Part shown: positions 56,670-64,000 of the stretch, piece after piece
Numbering within the stretch: the stretch's first letter is position 1
How the letters are laid out: the number at the start of each line of letters is the position of its first letter
Notes under the pieces: model-generated
The model's input: only the letters and a program-made list of their open reading frames with translations
Told to the model about the DNA's origin: nothing
Databases searched by the model: none
Assembly: GCF_014054525.1 (NCBI RefSeq)
Contig: NZ_CP059564.1
Coordinates: 2,056,357 to 2,120,356 of the forward strand
Reading direction: 5' to 3'
Source of the DNA: Alysiella filiformis
GTDB lineage: Bacteria > Pseudomonadota > Gammaproteobacteria > Burkholderiales > Neisseriaceae
DNA: 64,000 nt
Position numbers and translations under genes: made by a program

Positions 56670-56786
56670 ATGAAATACTTAATCACAGGCGCAAACGGAC
56701 AAGTCGGCAGCCAACTTGTTGCCCAATTACAAGGCAAAGCCGAAATTTTGGCGACCACCAGCCAAACCCTTGATTTTGAGATTTGA
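56670..56786 (+). pseudogene. Truncated 5' copy of rfbD
   Basis: The first 34 residues (MKYLITGANGQVGSQL and on) are identical to the start of the intact rfbD at 57239. Homology begins in the leader (TTAAAGGATT) and ends abruptly at 56773, after CCCTTGA. Four foreign codons then lead to a stop. A different gene begins at 56789. Confidence 0.85.
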
Positions 56787-56788
56787 AT

Positions 56789-57187
56789 ATGAAAAATTAT
56801 TACCAAGTTTGCTTTGCGTGTAGAGTGGCAATCCGCACCACAATCCACACAGAAAAAAACAAAAAATGCCCCGATTGTGGTCAAATCATGTACGCACTCA
56901 CGCCCAAATTGGCAATCCCCAAACGCCATAAAGTGCGCGAATGGAAAGCCTTGCACAAATTGGTCAGCGAATTTCCTTTAAAACAAGCCGCAAATTCGGT
57001 AGAGCATCAGGGCGAATTTTTATCTTACCGAATCAACATATTAAAGAAGCAACTTGAATTTAACCACCCAGCCAAACGCCAACAAAATTTAATCAATCAA
57101 TTCAATCAATTGCTTGAAGAACAAAGAGAGTATAGAAAGCGTACTTTGTTGGTTTATCGAGTATTGGGTGCAGAAGCGTTCAAATAA
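56789..57187 (+). CDS. Zinc-ribbon protein of unknown function
   Basis: 132 residues from ATG 56789. Two CxxC-type pairs (CFAC and CPDC) flank residues 8-30, suggesting a zinc ribbon. A helical basic region (KRHKVREWKALHKLV; LEFNHPAKRQQNLINQFNQLLEEQREYRKR) follows. Possibly nucleic-acid binding. It sits between the rfbD fragment and rfbD. Confidence 0.55.
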   Translation: MKNYYQVCFACRVAIRTTIHTEKNKKCPDCGQIMYALTPKLAIPKRHKVREWKALHKLVSEFPLKQAANSVEHQGEFLSYRINILKKQLEFNHPAKRQQNLINQFNQLLEEQREYRKRTLLVYRVLGAEAFK

Positions 57188-57238
57188 TTTTTCAGGCAGC
57201 CTGAAATCATTTTAGTTAAAACTTAAAGGATTAAAAAG

Positions 57239-58114
57239 ATGATGAAATATTTAATCACAGGCGCAAACGGACAAGTCGGCAGCCAACTTGTCGCCCAATT
57301 ACAAGGCAAAGCCGAAATCTTGGCGACCACCAGCCAAACCCTTGACATCACAAATAAACATGCCGTTTGGCAAACCGTGCGCGATTTCCGCCCCAACATC
57401 ATCATCAACGCAGCAGCCTACACAGCCGTGGACAAAGCCGAAAGCGAAACCGATTTGGCTTTTGCCGTCAATGAGTTGGGCGCGAAACATTTGGCACAAG
57501 CCGCCAACGAAATCGGTGCAGCCATTTTGCACATTTCCACCGACTATGTCTTTGATGGAAAAGGCGAAACCCCTTACCGCGAAACCGACCCAGTCGCCCC
57601 ACAAAATGTTTACGGCAAAAGCAAATTGGCTGGCGAAATCGCGGTTCAGGCAGCCTGCCCACGCCACATCATTTTGCGCACCGCATGGGTGTTCAACGAA
57701 CACGGCAATAATTTTGTCAAAACCATGTTGCGTTTGGGCGCGAACCGCGACAGCTTGGGCGTGGTTGCCGACCAATTTGGCGCACCCACTTACGCAGGCG
57801 ATATTGCGGCTGCCTTAATCCACATTGCCGAAAAAATCATTTCAAAACAATCCAATCAATTTGGCGTGTACCATTTTTCAGGCAGCCCTTATGTGTCGTG
57901 GCACGATTTTGCCCGCGAGATTTTCGCGCAAGCCCACGCGCAAAATGTGTTGGCGCAAATCCCTGTTTTAAATGCGATTACAACTGCGGATTACCCCACG
58001 CCAGCCAGCCGCCCAGCCAATTCGCGTTTGGATTGTGGCAAAATTCAGGCTGCGTTTGGGATTGAGACGAGCGATTGGCGTAAGGCTTTGTTGAGGTTGA
58101 AAGATTATGTCTAA
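57239..58114 (+). CDS. rfbD: dTDP-4-dehydrorhamnose reductase
   Basis: 291 residues. Last step of dTDP-L-rhamnose synthesis. NADPH motif TGANGQVGSQL, NAAAYTAVDKAE, STDYVFDG, and the catalytic YGKSKLAGE are present. It overlaps the next gene by 8 bp. Its 5' end is duplicated at 56653-56773 and a 29-nt piece of its 3' end recurs at 59857-59885. Confidence 0.95.
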   Translation: MMKYLITGANGQVGSQLVAQLQGKAEILATTSQTLDITNKHAVWQTVRDFRPNIIINAAAYTAVDKAESETDLAFAVNELGAKHLAQAANEIGAAILHISTDYVFDGKGETPYRETDPVAPQNVYGKSKLAGEIAVQAACPRHIILRTAWVFNEHGNNFVKTMLRLGANRDSLGVVADQFGAPTYAGDIAAALIHIAEKIISKQSNQFGVYHFSGSPYVSWHDFAREIFAQAHAQNVLAQIPVLNAITTADYPTPASRPANSRLDCGKIQAAFGIETSDWRKALLRLKDYV

Positions 58115-58598
58115 ATATCCTATTAGCCCATCAGAAAAGCGAATTAAATTGGCTTATGAAACCTATTCATTATTAAACATTATTGTTGGGTTTCCTTTAA
58201 CCGTGATAATTTTTTGGTTTTTGGCATTTACTCTGGAACAAGAATTTGGGACAAGAGATAACATACCAATCATTGGTTACATTCCATTTGTATTGGTATT
58301 GTGCTGGTTTATTTCTGTGCCGATTGGCTTATTTTTAGGCTGGTCTGTTGCTAAATTAGTTAAAAATCAACAACTCACAAGAAATAAAAAGGATATTTTC
58401 AAAACAATTTATTGGGGTATGTTGATTTATCCTTCGCCAGCATTTTTATTGGGCATATTGGGTTTGGTTTCATCTAACGATTGGGTTGGGTTACGCATTA
58501 TTTTTTCTGCTTTGCTCGCTGGTGCGTTGGTGTCATGTTTGTTGGCATTTGCACTTCCTAAAAAGTTGGATTTGGAAAGCTGTAATACCAATGTTTGA
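58107..58598 (+). CDS. Four-helix membrane protein, unknown
   Basis: 163 residues overlapping rfbD by 8 bp. Transmembrane helices at about 22-45, 52-75, 95-118 and 125-145. Lower GC than rfbD. No family recognised. Its last 8 bases and the following DUS recur at 59882-59909. Confidence 0.5.
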   Translation: MSKYPISPSEKRIKLAYETYSLLNIIVGFPLTVIIFWFLAFTLEQEFGTRDNIPIIGYIPFVLVLCWFISVPIGLFLGWSVAKLVKNQQLTRNKKDIFKTIYWGMLIYPSPAFLLGILGLVSSNDWVGLRIIFSALLAGALVSCLLAFALPKKLDLESCNTNV

Positions 58599-58631
58599 AT
58601 GATTTTTCAGGCAGCCTGAACAACCTTTTTC

Positions 58632-58847
58632 ATGAAAGTGAGAACAATGTCGGCATTACTGGAATTGATTATGGGCTTAATGGAACTGTTACAAGCGATT
58701 TTTGATAGCAAAAAACAAATCAAACACGATTTACGCCTCAAAGGTAAGCTTTCCAAAGATTCAAAAATCATCTTATTGATATGGTTGTTTGCCATTTTAT
58801 TTTTGGGATTTGTTGTTTGGTTTGATATGGTTTTGATGAATTCATAA
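58632..58847 (+). CDS. Small membrane protein, unknown
   Basis: 71 residues (ATG 58647 is an alternative start). An amphipathic N-terminal helix, a basic middle (KKQIKHDLRLKGKLSKDSK) and one C-terminal transmembrane helix. Function unknown. Confidence 0.4.
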   Translation: MKVRTMSALLELIMGLMELLQAIFDSKKQIKHDLRLKGKLSKDSKIILLIWLFAILFLGFVVWFDMVLMNS

Positions 58848-58891
58848 TCGATTTTCAGGCAGCCTGAAACCTTATTTTGCGGATTACAATC

Positions 58892-59164
58892 ATGTATTTA
58901 GCAATTATTTTGATGATTTTAGTGGTCTTATTGGGCATTTCTTTGTTAAAAATGGCACAATTTGAGCGCATTATTCTGCAAAAAGCGTTGGCAAATTTGG
59001 GCAGTAATCCCGCCACATTCACAAATATCCGATTGGAAATCAAACGGTTGAAACAGTCTGGCGACAAAGATATTCGCGGATTTTACCGCACGATTTGGAT
59101 TTTGACTGCTTTGATGGTTGCGATGTTGCTTTTGGCATGGATTGCATTATTTCAGGCAGCCTGA
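58892..59164 (+). CDS. Small two-helix membrane protein, unknown
   Basis: 90 residues from ATG 58892. Transmembrane helices lie at both ends with a basic linker between (RLEIKRLKQSGDKDIRG). The stop codon lies in a DUS, giving the tail FQAA. Function unknown. Confidence 0.45.
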   Translation: MYLAIILMILVVLLGISLLKMAQFERIILQKALANLGSNPATFTNIRLEIKRLKQSGDKDIRGFYRTIWILTALMVAMLLLAWIALFQAA

Positions 59165-59283
59165 AAATGAACGCAGTACATATGGTTATTTGTTAAGAAA
59201 TTTGTAAAGTTAAATCGGTAAATTCACGGACTTTACTTTAAGATTAGGCATTTTTAGGTAGTCTAAAAATAAGGAAAATCAAA

Positions 59284-59661
59284 ATGAAATTAAAATTGCC
59301 TTTTATGGTCGCTTTGTGGGTTTTTTGGGGTTCTTTTTGGGGCATAATCATTCAGGTTCTAGGTGCGACCTTAATTTACAAAATGGACGATTTTGTTATG
59401 GGTGTTCTTTTAAATTTGCTATATCCTGTTATTGTTTGCATTTTGGCTTTTATAACAAGCTGTTTTTTTATAAGTAAAAAAGTACCACATAGAACTTTAT
59501 ATAAGAAATTATTTTTATTTGAAATATTAATTGGTATTTTTTGCGCGTTTCCAAATATTTTGATTTTAATAGGTGATACTTTCGCATTAATGGGTGGTAT
59601 TTTTATTGGTGCAATTTTAGGTGGTATATTGCTTCCATTTTTACTACTCAAAAAATCCTAA
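59284..59661 (+). CDS. Four-helix membrane protein, unknown
   Basis: 125 residues with AAGGA upstream. Four hydrophobic segments fill nearly the whole chain, with a glycine-rich end (GGIFIGAILGGILLPFLL). AT-rich. Function unknown. Confidence 0.5.
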   Translation: MKLKLPFMVALWVFWGSFWGIIIQVLGATLIYKMDDFVMGVLLNLLYPVIVCILAFITSCFFISKKVPHRTLYKKLFLFEILIGIFCAFPNILILIGDTFALMGGIFIGAILGGILLPFLLLKKS

Positions 59662-59684
59662 TTTTTAAATAAAGTTTTAAAAAC

Positions 59685-59912
59685 ATGAACATTATTGAAA
59701 CCCCCATTCCCGATGTGAAATTGCTTGAACCCAAAGTCTTTGGCGATGAACGTGGCTTTTTTATGGAAACCTTCCGCGATAATTGGTTTCGCGAACACAT
59801 TGCCGACCGCACTTTTGTGCAGGAAAACCATTCCAAATCCAGCAAAAACGTCTTGCAAGGCTTTGTTGAATTTGAAAGATTATGTTTGAATGATTTTTCA
59901 GGCAACCTGTAA
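59685..59912 (+). pseudogene. Truncated rfbC fused to the tail of rfbD
   Basis: Codons 1-57 match the intact rfbC at 60369 (FGDERGFFMETFRDNWF and so on) up to KNVL. The next 29 nt (59857-59885) match the 3' end of rfbD at 27 positions. Then 59882-59909 matches the end of the 58107 gene plus its DUS at 27 of 28. The frame stops after 75 codons and lacks the RmlC catalytic His. Confidence 0.85.
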
Positions 59913-59935
59913 ATGTCATAATGAAGGATATGATA

Positions 59936-60322
59936 ATGTTTTATCTATGGAAGAATAAATTGGGCTTTCATTTACCAGATAGCTACGAAGAATTTTTATC
60001 GTGTGTAAAAGAAGAAGATGGGCTTGATTATTATGATGATTTTGGCAATGGTGGTTATTTCTATGGCTATAAAAATCTGTTGGAGCGCAATGCGACTTAT
60101 GATGTGCAAAAAAATGCCCCTGACTATTTTTTAATTGGTCAAGATGGCGATTTGGGCTTTTTTATTCACAAAAAAGGTTACGATGATGCCATTTACGCTT
60201 TGGATTTAGGGGCATTAGGTTCAGCAAAAATGCACCATATAGCTGATAATATGGCAGATTTATTAACAAAAATCCTTTCTAATGAAGATGAAAACTGGGA
60301 TTTGTTTGATGATGAAGATTGA
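59936..60322 (+). CDS. SMI1/KNR4-family protein
   Basis: 128 residues; ATG 59936 is chosen for AAGGA 7 nt upstream, ATG 59921 being the alternative. FHLPDSYEEFLSCVKEEDGLDYYDDFGNGGYFYGYKNLLE and FLIGQDGDLGFFIHKKG are typical SMI1/KNR4 features. Many relatives are immunity proteins against contact-dependent toxins, but no toxin gene adjoins. Orphan immunity is a guess. Confidence 0.7.
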   Translation: MFYLWKNKLGFHLPDSYEEFLSCVKEEDGLDYYDDFGNGGYFYGYKNLLERNATYDVQKNAPDYFLIGQDGDLGFFIHKKGYDDAIYALDLGALGSAKMHHIADNMADLLTKILSNEDENWDLFDDED

Positions 60323-60368
60323 TTTTCAGGCAGTCTGAAAATATTATTTAATTTAAGAGATTGAAAAC

Positions 60369-60911
60369 ATGAACATTATTGAAACATCTCTCACCGATGT
60401 AAAATTATTAGAACCCACAATCTTTGGCGATGAACGCGGCTTTTTTATGGAAACCTTCCGCGATAATTGGTTTCGTGAACACGTTGCCGACCGCACTTTT
60501 GTGCAAGAAAACCATTCCAAATCCAGCAAAAACGTCTTGCGCGGCTTGCATTATCAAATGGAACACACGCAAGGCAAATTGGTGCGCGTGGTTTCAGGCA
60601 GCGTATTTGATGTGGCGGTGGATTTGCGCCGCTCATCGCCCACTTTTGGCAAATGGTTTGGCGCGATTTTGTCCGCCGAAAACAAACGCCAATTGTGGGT
60701 ACCCGAAGGTTTCGCGCACGGCTTCTACACGCTGGAAGACAACACGGAATTTGTGTACAAATGCACCGATTATTACCACCCTCAATCCGAGCATACACTA
60801 TTGTGGAACGACCCAACGGTGGGCATAGATTGGGGTTTGATGGGCGAACCGAGTTTGTCCACCAAAGATGTGGCAGGCAAACTTTTTCAACACGCAGCCA
60901 CCTTTCCCTAA
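60369..60911 (+). CDS. rfbC: dTDP-4-dehydrorhamnose 3,5-epimerase
   Basis: 180 residues, full length. Third step of dTDP-L-rhamnose synthesis. Cupin fold with FGDERGFFMETF, the catalytic His in RGLHYQ, SGSVFDVAVDLR and PEGFAHGFYTL. The 5' part is duplicated at 59685. Confidence 0.95.
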   Translation: MNIIETSLTDVKLLEPTIFGDERGFFMETFRDNWFREHVADRTFVQENHSKSSKNVLRGLHYQMEHTQGKLVRVVSGSVFDVAVDLRRSSPTFGKWFGAILSAENKRQLWVPEGFAHGFYTLEDNTEFVYKCTDYYHPQSEHTLLWNDPTVGIDWGLMGEPSLSTKDVAGKLFQHAATFP

Positions 60912-60917
60912 ACAGGT

Positions 60918-60955
60918 TTTCAGGCAGCCAAACGCAACAATTTGGCTGCCTGAAA
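60918..60955. terminator. Perfect 15-bp hairpin between rfbC and rnr
   Basis: TTTCAGGCAGCCAAA and its exact complement surround 8 nt. It lies between two convergent genes. No T run follows, so function as a terminator is probable rather than sure. Confidence 0.6.
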
Positions 60956-60961
60956 GCACAT

Positions 60962-63367
60962 TTACGCCTTTTTGATTTTGATGCTCACCGATTTTTTCGC
61001 TTTTTTCGGTGCGGCTTTTTTGCGGCTGGATTGATTGGCAGATGCGGCTTTTTTGACGCTTTTGCTGGCAGATTGGCGTTTGGATTTTGCCAATATGTGT
61101 TCTGCCTCGTCCACCAATTTTGCCACGTTTTCAGGCAGCTTTTGTTTGGATTTGGCGGATTTTGCCGACTTTTTGCCGCTTTTCACGCCACCCACCAGCA
61201 CCAAATCAATGCGACTGGTTTCCAAATCCGCGCGCGCCACTTTCACCGTAACCGTGTCGCCCATATTGAAACGCACGCCACTGCGTTCGCCCACCATCGC
61301 CAACAAATCGGCACGATAATTGAAATAATCCTCGCCCAAATCGCTCACATGCACCATGCCCTCAATGTGAATCTCGTCCAGCGTTACAAACAAGCCAAAA
61401 TTCGCCATGCCCGACACTTTGCCCGTGAACACTTCGCCCACCTTATCGCGCATGAAATAGGTTTTCAGCCAGCTTTCCACATCACGGCTCGCTTCATCGG
61501 CGCGGCGTTCGCAAAATGAAGTGTGTACGCCCATTTCTTGCCAACTGGGGACTTCGTATTTTTGCCCAGCCAGCACCGCCTTAATCGCCCTATGCACCAA
61601 CAAATCAGGATAACGGCGAATGGGCGAAGTGAAATGCGCGTAATGTTCATAAGCCAAACCAAAATGTCCCATGTTTTCAGGTTCATACATCGCTTGCTGC
61701 ATGGAACGCAACAACATGGTTTGCAACAATTCGCGGTCGGGACGGTCAGCAATTTGCGCGGCAAGTTCGCCATAATGTTTGGGCGTGGGATTGTCCTTGC
61801 CGCCCAATTTCAAGCCCAGCAAAGCCAACTGTTCACGCAAAGTCGCCAATTTTTCGGGCGTGGGACCCGCATGGTTGCGATACAGCGCAGGCTGCTTGTT
61901 TTGCAACAGAAAATCAGCCGCGCAAACATTTGCCGCCAACATACATTCTTCAATCAATTTGTGCGCATCATTGCGTTTGACGGGTTCAATGCGTTCAATT
62001 TTGCCTTTATCGTCAAAAATCATTTGCGTTTCAATGGTTTCAAATTCCATTGCACCGCGTTTTTGGCGTTTGGCTTGCAAAATCTGGAACAATTTGTAGA
62101 GCGTTTTCAGGCTGCCTGAAAAGGTTTCGGGGATATTTTTTTCATCATTTTCAAGCCATTGCCAAACTTGATTGTAGGTCAAACGCGCCGCCGATTTCAT
62201 CACCGCAGGATAAAATTCATACGCCTTCACATTGCCCGCGTAAGTAATCGTCATGTCGCAAACCATGCAAAGCCGCTCCACATCAGGGTTGAGCGAGCAA
62301 ATGCCATTGGACAAATTTTCAGGCAGCATGGGAATCACACGGCGTGGAAAATACACGCTGGTGGCGCGTTCCAAAGCGTCTTTATCAATCAAATCATTGG
62401 GTTTCACATAATGGCTCACGTCCGCAATCGCCACAATCAAGCGGTAATTTCTGCCGATTTTTTCCGCATACACCGCATCATCAAAATCGCGCGAGCTTTC
62501 GCCATCAATCGTAACCAAGGGCAAATCGCGCAAATCCACGCGGTTTTTCAAATCGGTTTTGCGAACTTTATTGGGGATTTTTTCAGCCGCTTTCAGGCAG
62601 CCTTCGCTGAACGTGTGTGGCAAACGGTGCTTGCGAACCGCAATTTCAATTTCCATGCCACTGTCGGCATAATCGCCCAGCACCTCCGTGATTTTCGCAA
62701 CCGCAGGGCGATGATTTTCAGGATAAGTTTCCAGCGCCGCCACAATCACCTGCCCCGATTTGGGCTGAAATTGCGCCACACTTTCTGGCGATAAAACAAT
62801 GCTTTGCTGAATACGTTTGTCCTCCGCCTCCAACACCGCCACACCGCGTTCCAAATAAAAACGCCCCACAATATGCGAATGAGCGCGTTCCACAATATCC
62901 AAAATCTGCCCTTCACGGCGACCGCGTCTGTCCAAACCCAAAGGGCGCACGGTAACAATATCGCCGTGCATCACACCAGCCAACTGCTTGTTGTACAAAA
63001 CCAAATCGCCATCATCATGCGGCACAAGCGGCACAGCAAAACCAAAACTGCCATCGCGCGACATTTCCACGCGGCATTTCACAATCGCCAATTTTTCCGC
63101 CACGCACACCAAGCCGCGCCGATTGATGAGAATTTGCCCATCACGCGCCATCGCTTTCAGTCGGCGTTCAAAAAATTCGTATTCATCGGGCAAAATGGAC
63201 AATTTATCCGCCAAAGCAGGGATTTTTTGCGGCACACCCGCTTGTTCCAACAGCTCAATGACCCATTCACGGCTGGGAAGGGGGTGGTCGTATTTGGCAC
63301 GTTCGCGTTCCAAATAAGGGTCTTTGTTTCGTAAATTCAATGTGTTGAGATTTTTCTGTTTTTTCAT
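60962..63367 (-). CDS. rnr: Ribonuclease R
   Basis: 801 residues from ATG 63367. A 3'-5' exoribonuclease that degrades structured RNA. Order: helical N-terminus, two cold-shock domains, RNB catalytic domain (TIDGESSRDFDDAVYAEK with the metal-binding Asp cluster), S1 domain (GEVFTGKVSGMANFGLFVTLDEIHIEG), then a Lys/Ala/Ser-rich basic tail (KKAAPKKAKKSVSIKIKKA). Confidence 0.95.
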   Translation of the reverse strand: MKKQKNLNTLNLRNKDPYLERERAKYDHPLPSREWVIELLEQAGVPQKIPALADKLSILPDEYEFFERRLKAMARDGQILINRRGLVCVAEKLAIVKCRVEMSRDGSFGFAVPLVPHDDGDLVLYNKQLAGVMHGDIVTVRPLGLDRRGRREGQILDIVERAHSHIVGRFYLERGVAVLEAEDKRIQQSIVLSPESVAQFQPKSGQVIVAALETYPENHRPAVAKITEVLGDYADSGMEIEIAVRKHRLPHTFSEGCLKAAEKIPNKVRKTDLKNRVDLRDLPLVTIDGESSRDFDDAVYAEKIGRNYRLIVAIADVSHYVKPNDLIDKDALERATSVYFPRRVIPMLPENLSNGICSLNPDVERLCMVCDMTITYAGNVKAYEFYPAVMKSAARLTYNQVWQWLENDEKNIPETFSGSLKTLYKLFQILQAKRQKRGAMEFETIETQMIFDDKGKIERIEPVKRNDAHKLIEECMLAANVCAADFLLQNKQPALYRNHAGPTPEKLATLREQLALLGLKLGGKDNPTPKHYGELAAQIADRPDRELLQTMLLRSMQQAMYEPENMGHFGLAYEHYAHFTSPIRRYPDLLVHRAIKAVLAGQKYEVPSWQEMGVHTSFCERRADEASRDVESWLKTYFMRDKVGEVFTGKVSGMANFGLFVTLDEIHIEGMVHVSDLGEDYFNYRADLLAMVGERSGVRFNMGDTVTVKVARADLETSRIDLVLVGGVKSGKKSAKSAKSKQKLPENVAKLVDEAEHILAKSKRQSASKSVKKAASANQSSRKKAAPKKAKKSVSIKIKKA

Positions 63368-63369
63368 TA

Positions 63370-63399
63370 TTGACAATCCTTATGTAGCGTTTATATAAT
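63370..63399 (+). promoter_or_regulatory. Strong sigma-70 promoter for tRNA-Leu
   Basis: TTGACA (63370-63375) and TATAAT (63394-63399), both perfect, with an 18-bp spacer. Transcription would start about 45 bp before the tRNA. The -35 box lies within 3 bp of the rnr start codon, over the rnr ribosome-binding region on the other strand. Confidence 0.8.
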
Positions 63400-63452
63400 T
63401 TGTTTTTTTCGTGAGTGGCGTTACTTTAACGCAATTCACAATAAATTGCAAA

Positions 63453-63539
63453 GCCCAGATGGCGGAATTGGTAGACGCGCTAGTTTCAGGTACTAGTGTC
63501 CGTAAGGACGTGGAAGTTCGAGTCTTCTTCTGGGCACCA
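63453..63539 (+). tRNA. tRNA-Leu (anticodon CAG)
   Basis: 87 nt with CCA encoded. The acceptor arms GCCCAGA and TCTGGGC pair, followed by the discriminator A. The D-arm region is GGCGGAATTGGTAGACGC. The anticodon arm CTAGT-TTCAGGT-ACTAG gives anticodon CAG at 63487-63489. The long variable arm TGTCCGTAAGGACG is that of a class II tRNA, and GTTCGAGTC forms the T-arm. Confidence 0.97.
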
Positions 63540-63545
63540 CATTAC

Positions 63546-63573
63546 AAAAAAGCAGCCTTTTAGGTTGCTTTTT
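63546..63573 (+). terminator. Terminator of tRNA-Leu
   Basis: AAAAAAGCAGCC and GGTTGCTTTTTT form a stem (one G-T pair) with a 4-6 nt loop and a T run, 7 bp after the tRNA. Confidence 0.85.
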
Positions 63574-63642
63574 TATTTTATGCAATGATGTGGCACAAAC
63601 CACACAAATCTTAACAAATTGTTCATCATTCTTTTCAAATAT

Positions 63643-63671
63643 TTGGTGTTTTACGTCATGTCCTGTAAAAT
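63643..63671 (+). promoter_or_regulatory. Promoter of the adhesin gene
   Basis: TTGGTG (63643-63648) and TAAAAT (63666-63671) with a 17-bp spacer, 54 bp before the ATG. Confidence 0.5.
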
Positions 63672-63724
63672 TGGGTAGATTTAATTTAACAATCAATCCG
63701 ATTAGCCTTTGAAAGGGACAAATC

Positions 63725-64000
63725 ATGAATCATGTTTACCGCGTTGTGTACAATGCCGCCACCAACACCTATCAAGCCGTGCCAGAAAACAGCACAGGCA
63801 AACACAAAGCCATTTCCCAAAATACCGCAAGCACCCCGTCTGAAAAAGCAGACATGGGTGCTTATTTTTCATTAAAACCCAGCGTTTTGTGCGTTTTGTG
63901 TGCGGTAGCCATGGGTTTGGGCAGCAGTTTCACGCTGGCAGCCCCCACTGGCGGACAAGTCAGCGCAGGTGAAGCACGCATTCATCAGCATGGCAACATG
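63725..64000 (+). CDS. Two-partner-secretion adhesin (ESPR plus TPS domain), 3' end missing
   Basis: 92 codons before the window edge. MNHVYRVVYNAATNTYQAVPE is an ESPR extended signal region, and a hydrophobic core (LCVLCAVAMGLGSSFTLA) leads to cleavage near LAA. Then PTGGQVSAGEARIHQHGNM matches the start of the filamentous-haemagglutinin TPS secretion domain. Such proteins are exported by a TpsB/FhaC partner and act as adhesins or contact-dependent toxins. Size and type cannot be judged. Confidence 0.8.
   Translation, partial: MNHVYRVVYNAATNTYQAVPENSTGKHKAISQNTASTPSEKADMGAYFSLKPSVLCVLCAVAMGLGSSFTLAAPTGGQVSAGEARIHQHGNM

Noticed and set aside
59685-59912. Functional short RmlC
   Set aside because: It lacks the catalytic His and most of the cupin, and its tail is copied from rfbD DNA.
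63418-63449. Dyad GCGTTACTTTAACGC before tRNA-Leu as a terminator or operator
   Set aside because: It lies in the tRNA leader just after the promoter; no T run or known operator match, so no function is assigned.

Overview
The window comes from a bacterium of the family Neisseriaceae. The strongest sign is a DNA uptake sequence (DUS) that recurs in dozens of copies in intergenic and coding DNA. Full sites read TTTCAGGCAGCCTGAAA, which is palindromic except for its centre, but most half-sites inside genes read GCTGCCTGAA. This fits the AG-simDUS dialect (AGGCTGCCTGAA) described for Simonsiella better than the GCCGTCTGAA of Neisseria proper. Gene content (trigger factor/ClpP, Obg, a fet-type siderophore locus, rml genes, MetS-type symporters, an ESPR adhesin) supports Simonsiella/Alysiella/Kingella-like Neisseriaceae. 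The species is not determined.

Layout. 1-7.8 kb: 3' end of an LD-carboxypeptidase, a GT25 glycosyltransferase, obgE, a large coiled-coil surface lipoprotein behind a Fur-like box, an AmpG-type muropeptide permease and a DUF3482 GTPase. 8-13.5 kb: tig-clpP, a BamE-like lipoprotein, an XRE regulator, rlmJ, two tiny membrane proteins and fbp. 13.5-24.5 kb: a Sel1-repeat protein, then a ferric-siderophore uptake set (TonB receptor, binding protein, two permeases, ATPase) whose order is kept but which is interrupted by vapD, yiaA-like, ohrR-like and unknown genes. 24.9-38.6 kb: housekeeping genes (murD, fabI, ridA, potF-like, gph, greA, Mn-type sodA, argG), an AraC regulator and several envelope lipoproteins.

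38.6-48.6 kb is an AT-richer, probably acquired polysaccharide cluster. It encodes a TagD cytidylyltransferase, a TPR/LicD protein, a 990-residue TPR/CDP-glycerol glycerophosphotransferase/GT4 fusion, a GT2 enzyme, and two proteins sharing an unfamiliar twofold-repeated module. One of these is a decayed copy of the other. Together they suggest synthesis of a glycerol-phosphate (teichoic-acid-like) surface glycan.

48.7-60.9 kb holds all four dTDP-L-rhamnose genes (rfbB, rfbA, rfbD, rfbC), scattered among unrelated accessory genes. These include two tandem sodium symporter + MetS pairs, lipoproteins (one broken by a stop codon), small membrane proteins and an SMI1/KNR4 protein. Truncated rfbD and rfbC 5' fragments lie just upstream of the intact genes and record how the insertions happened. 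60.9-64 kb: rnr, tRNA-Leu(CAG) with a strong promoter, and the start of an ESPR-containing two-partner-secretion adhesin that runs off the window.

The intergenic DNA is rich in small palindromic and MITE-like repeats, including one element nested inside another with a visible 10-bp target duplication. Pairs of opposed DUS often form the stem of transcription terminators.
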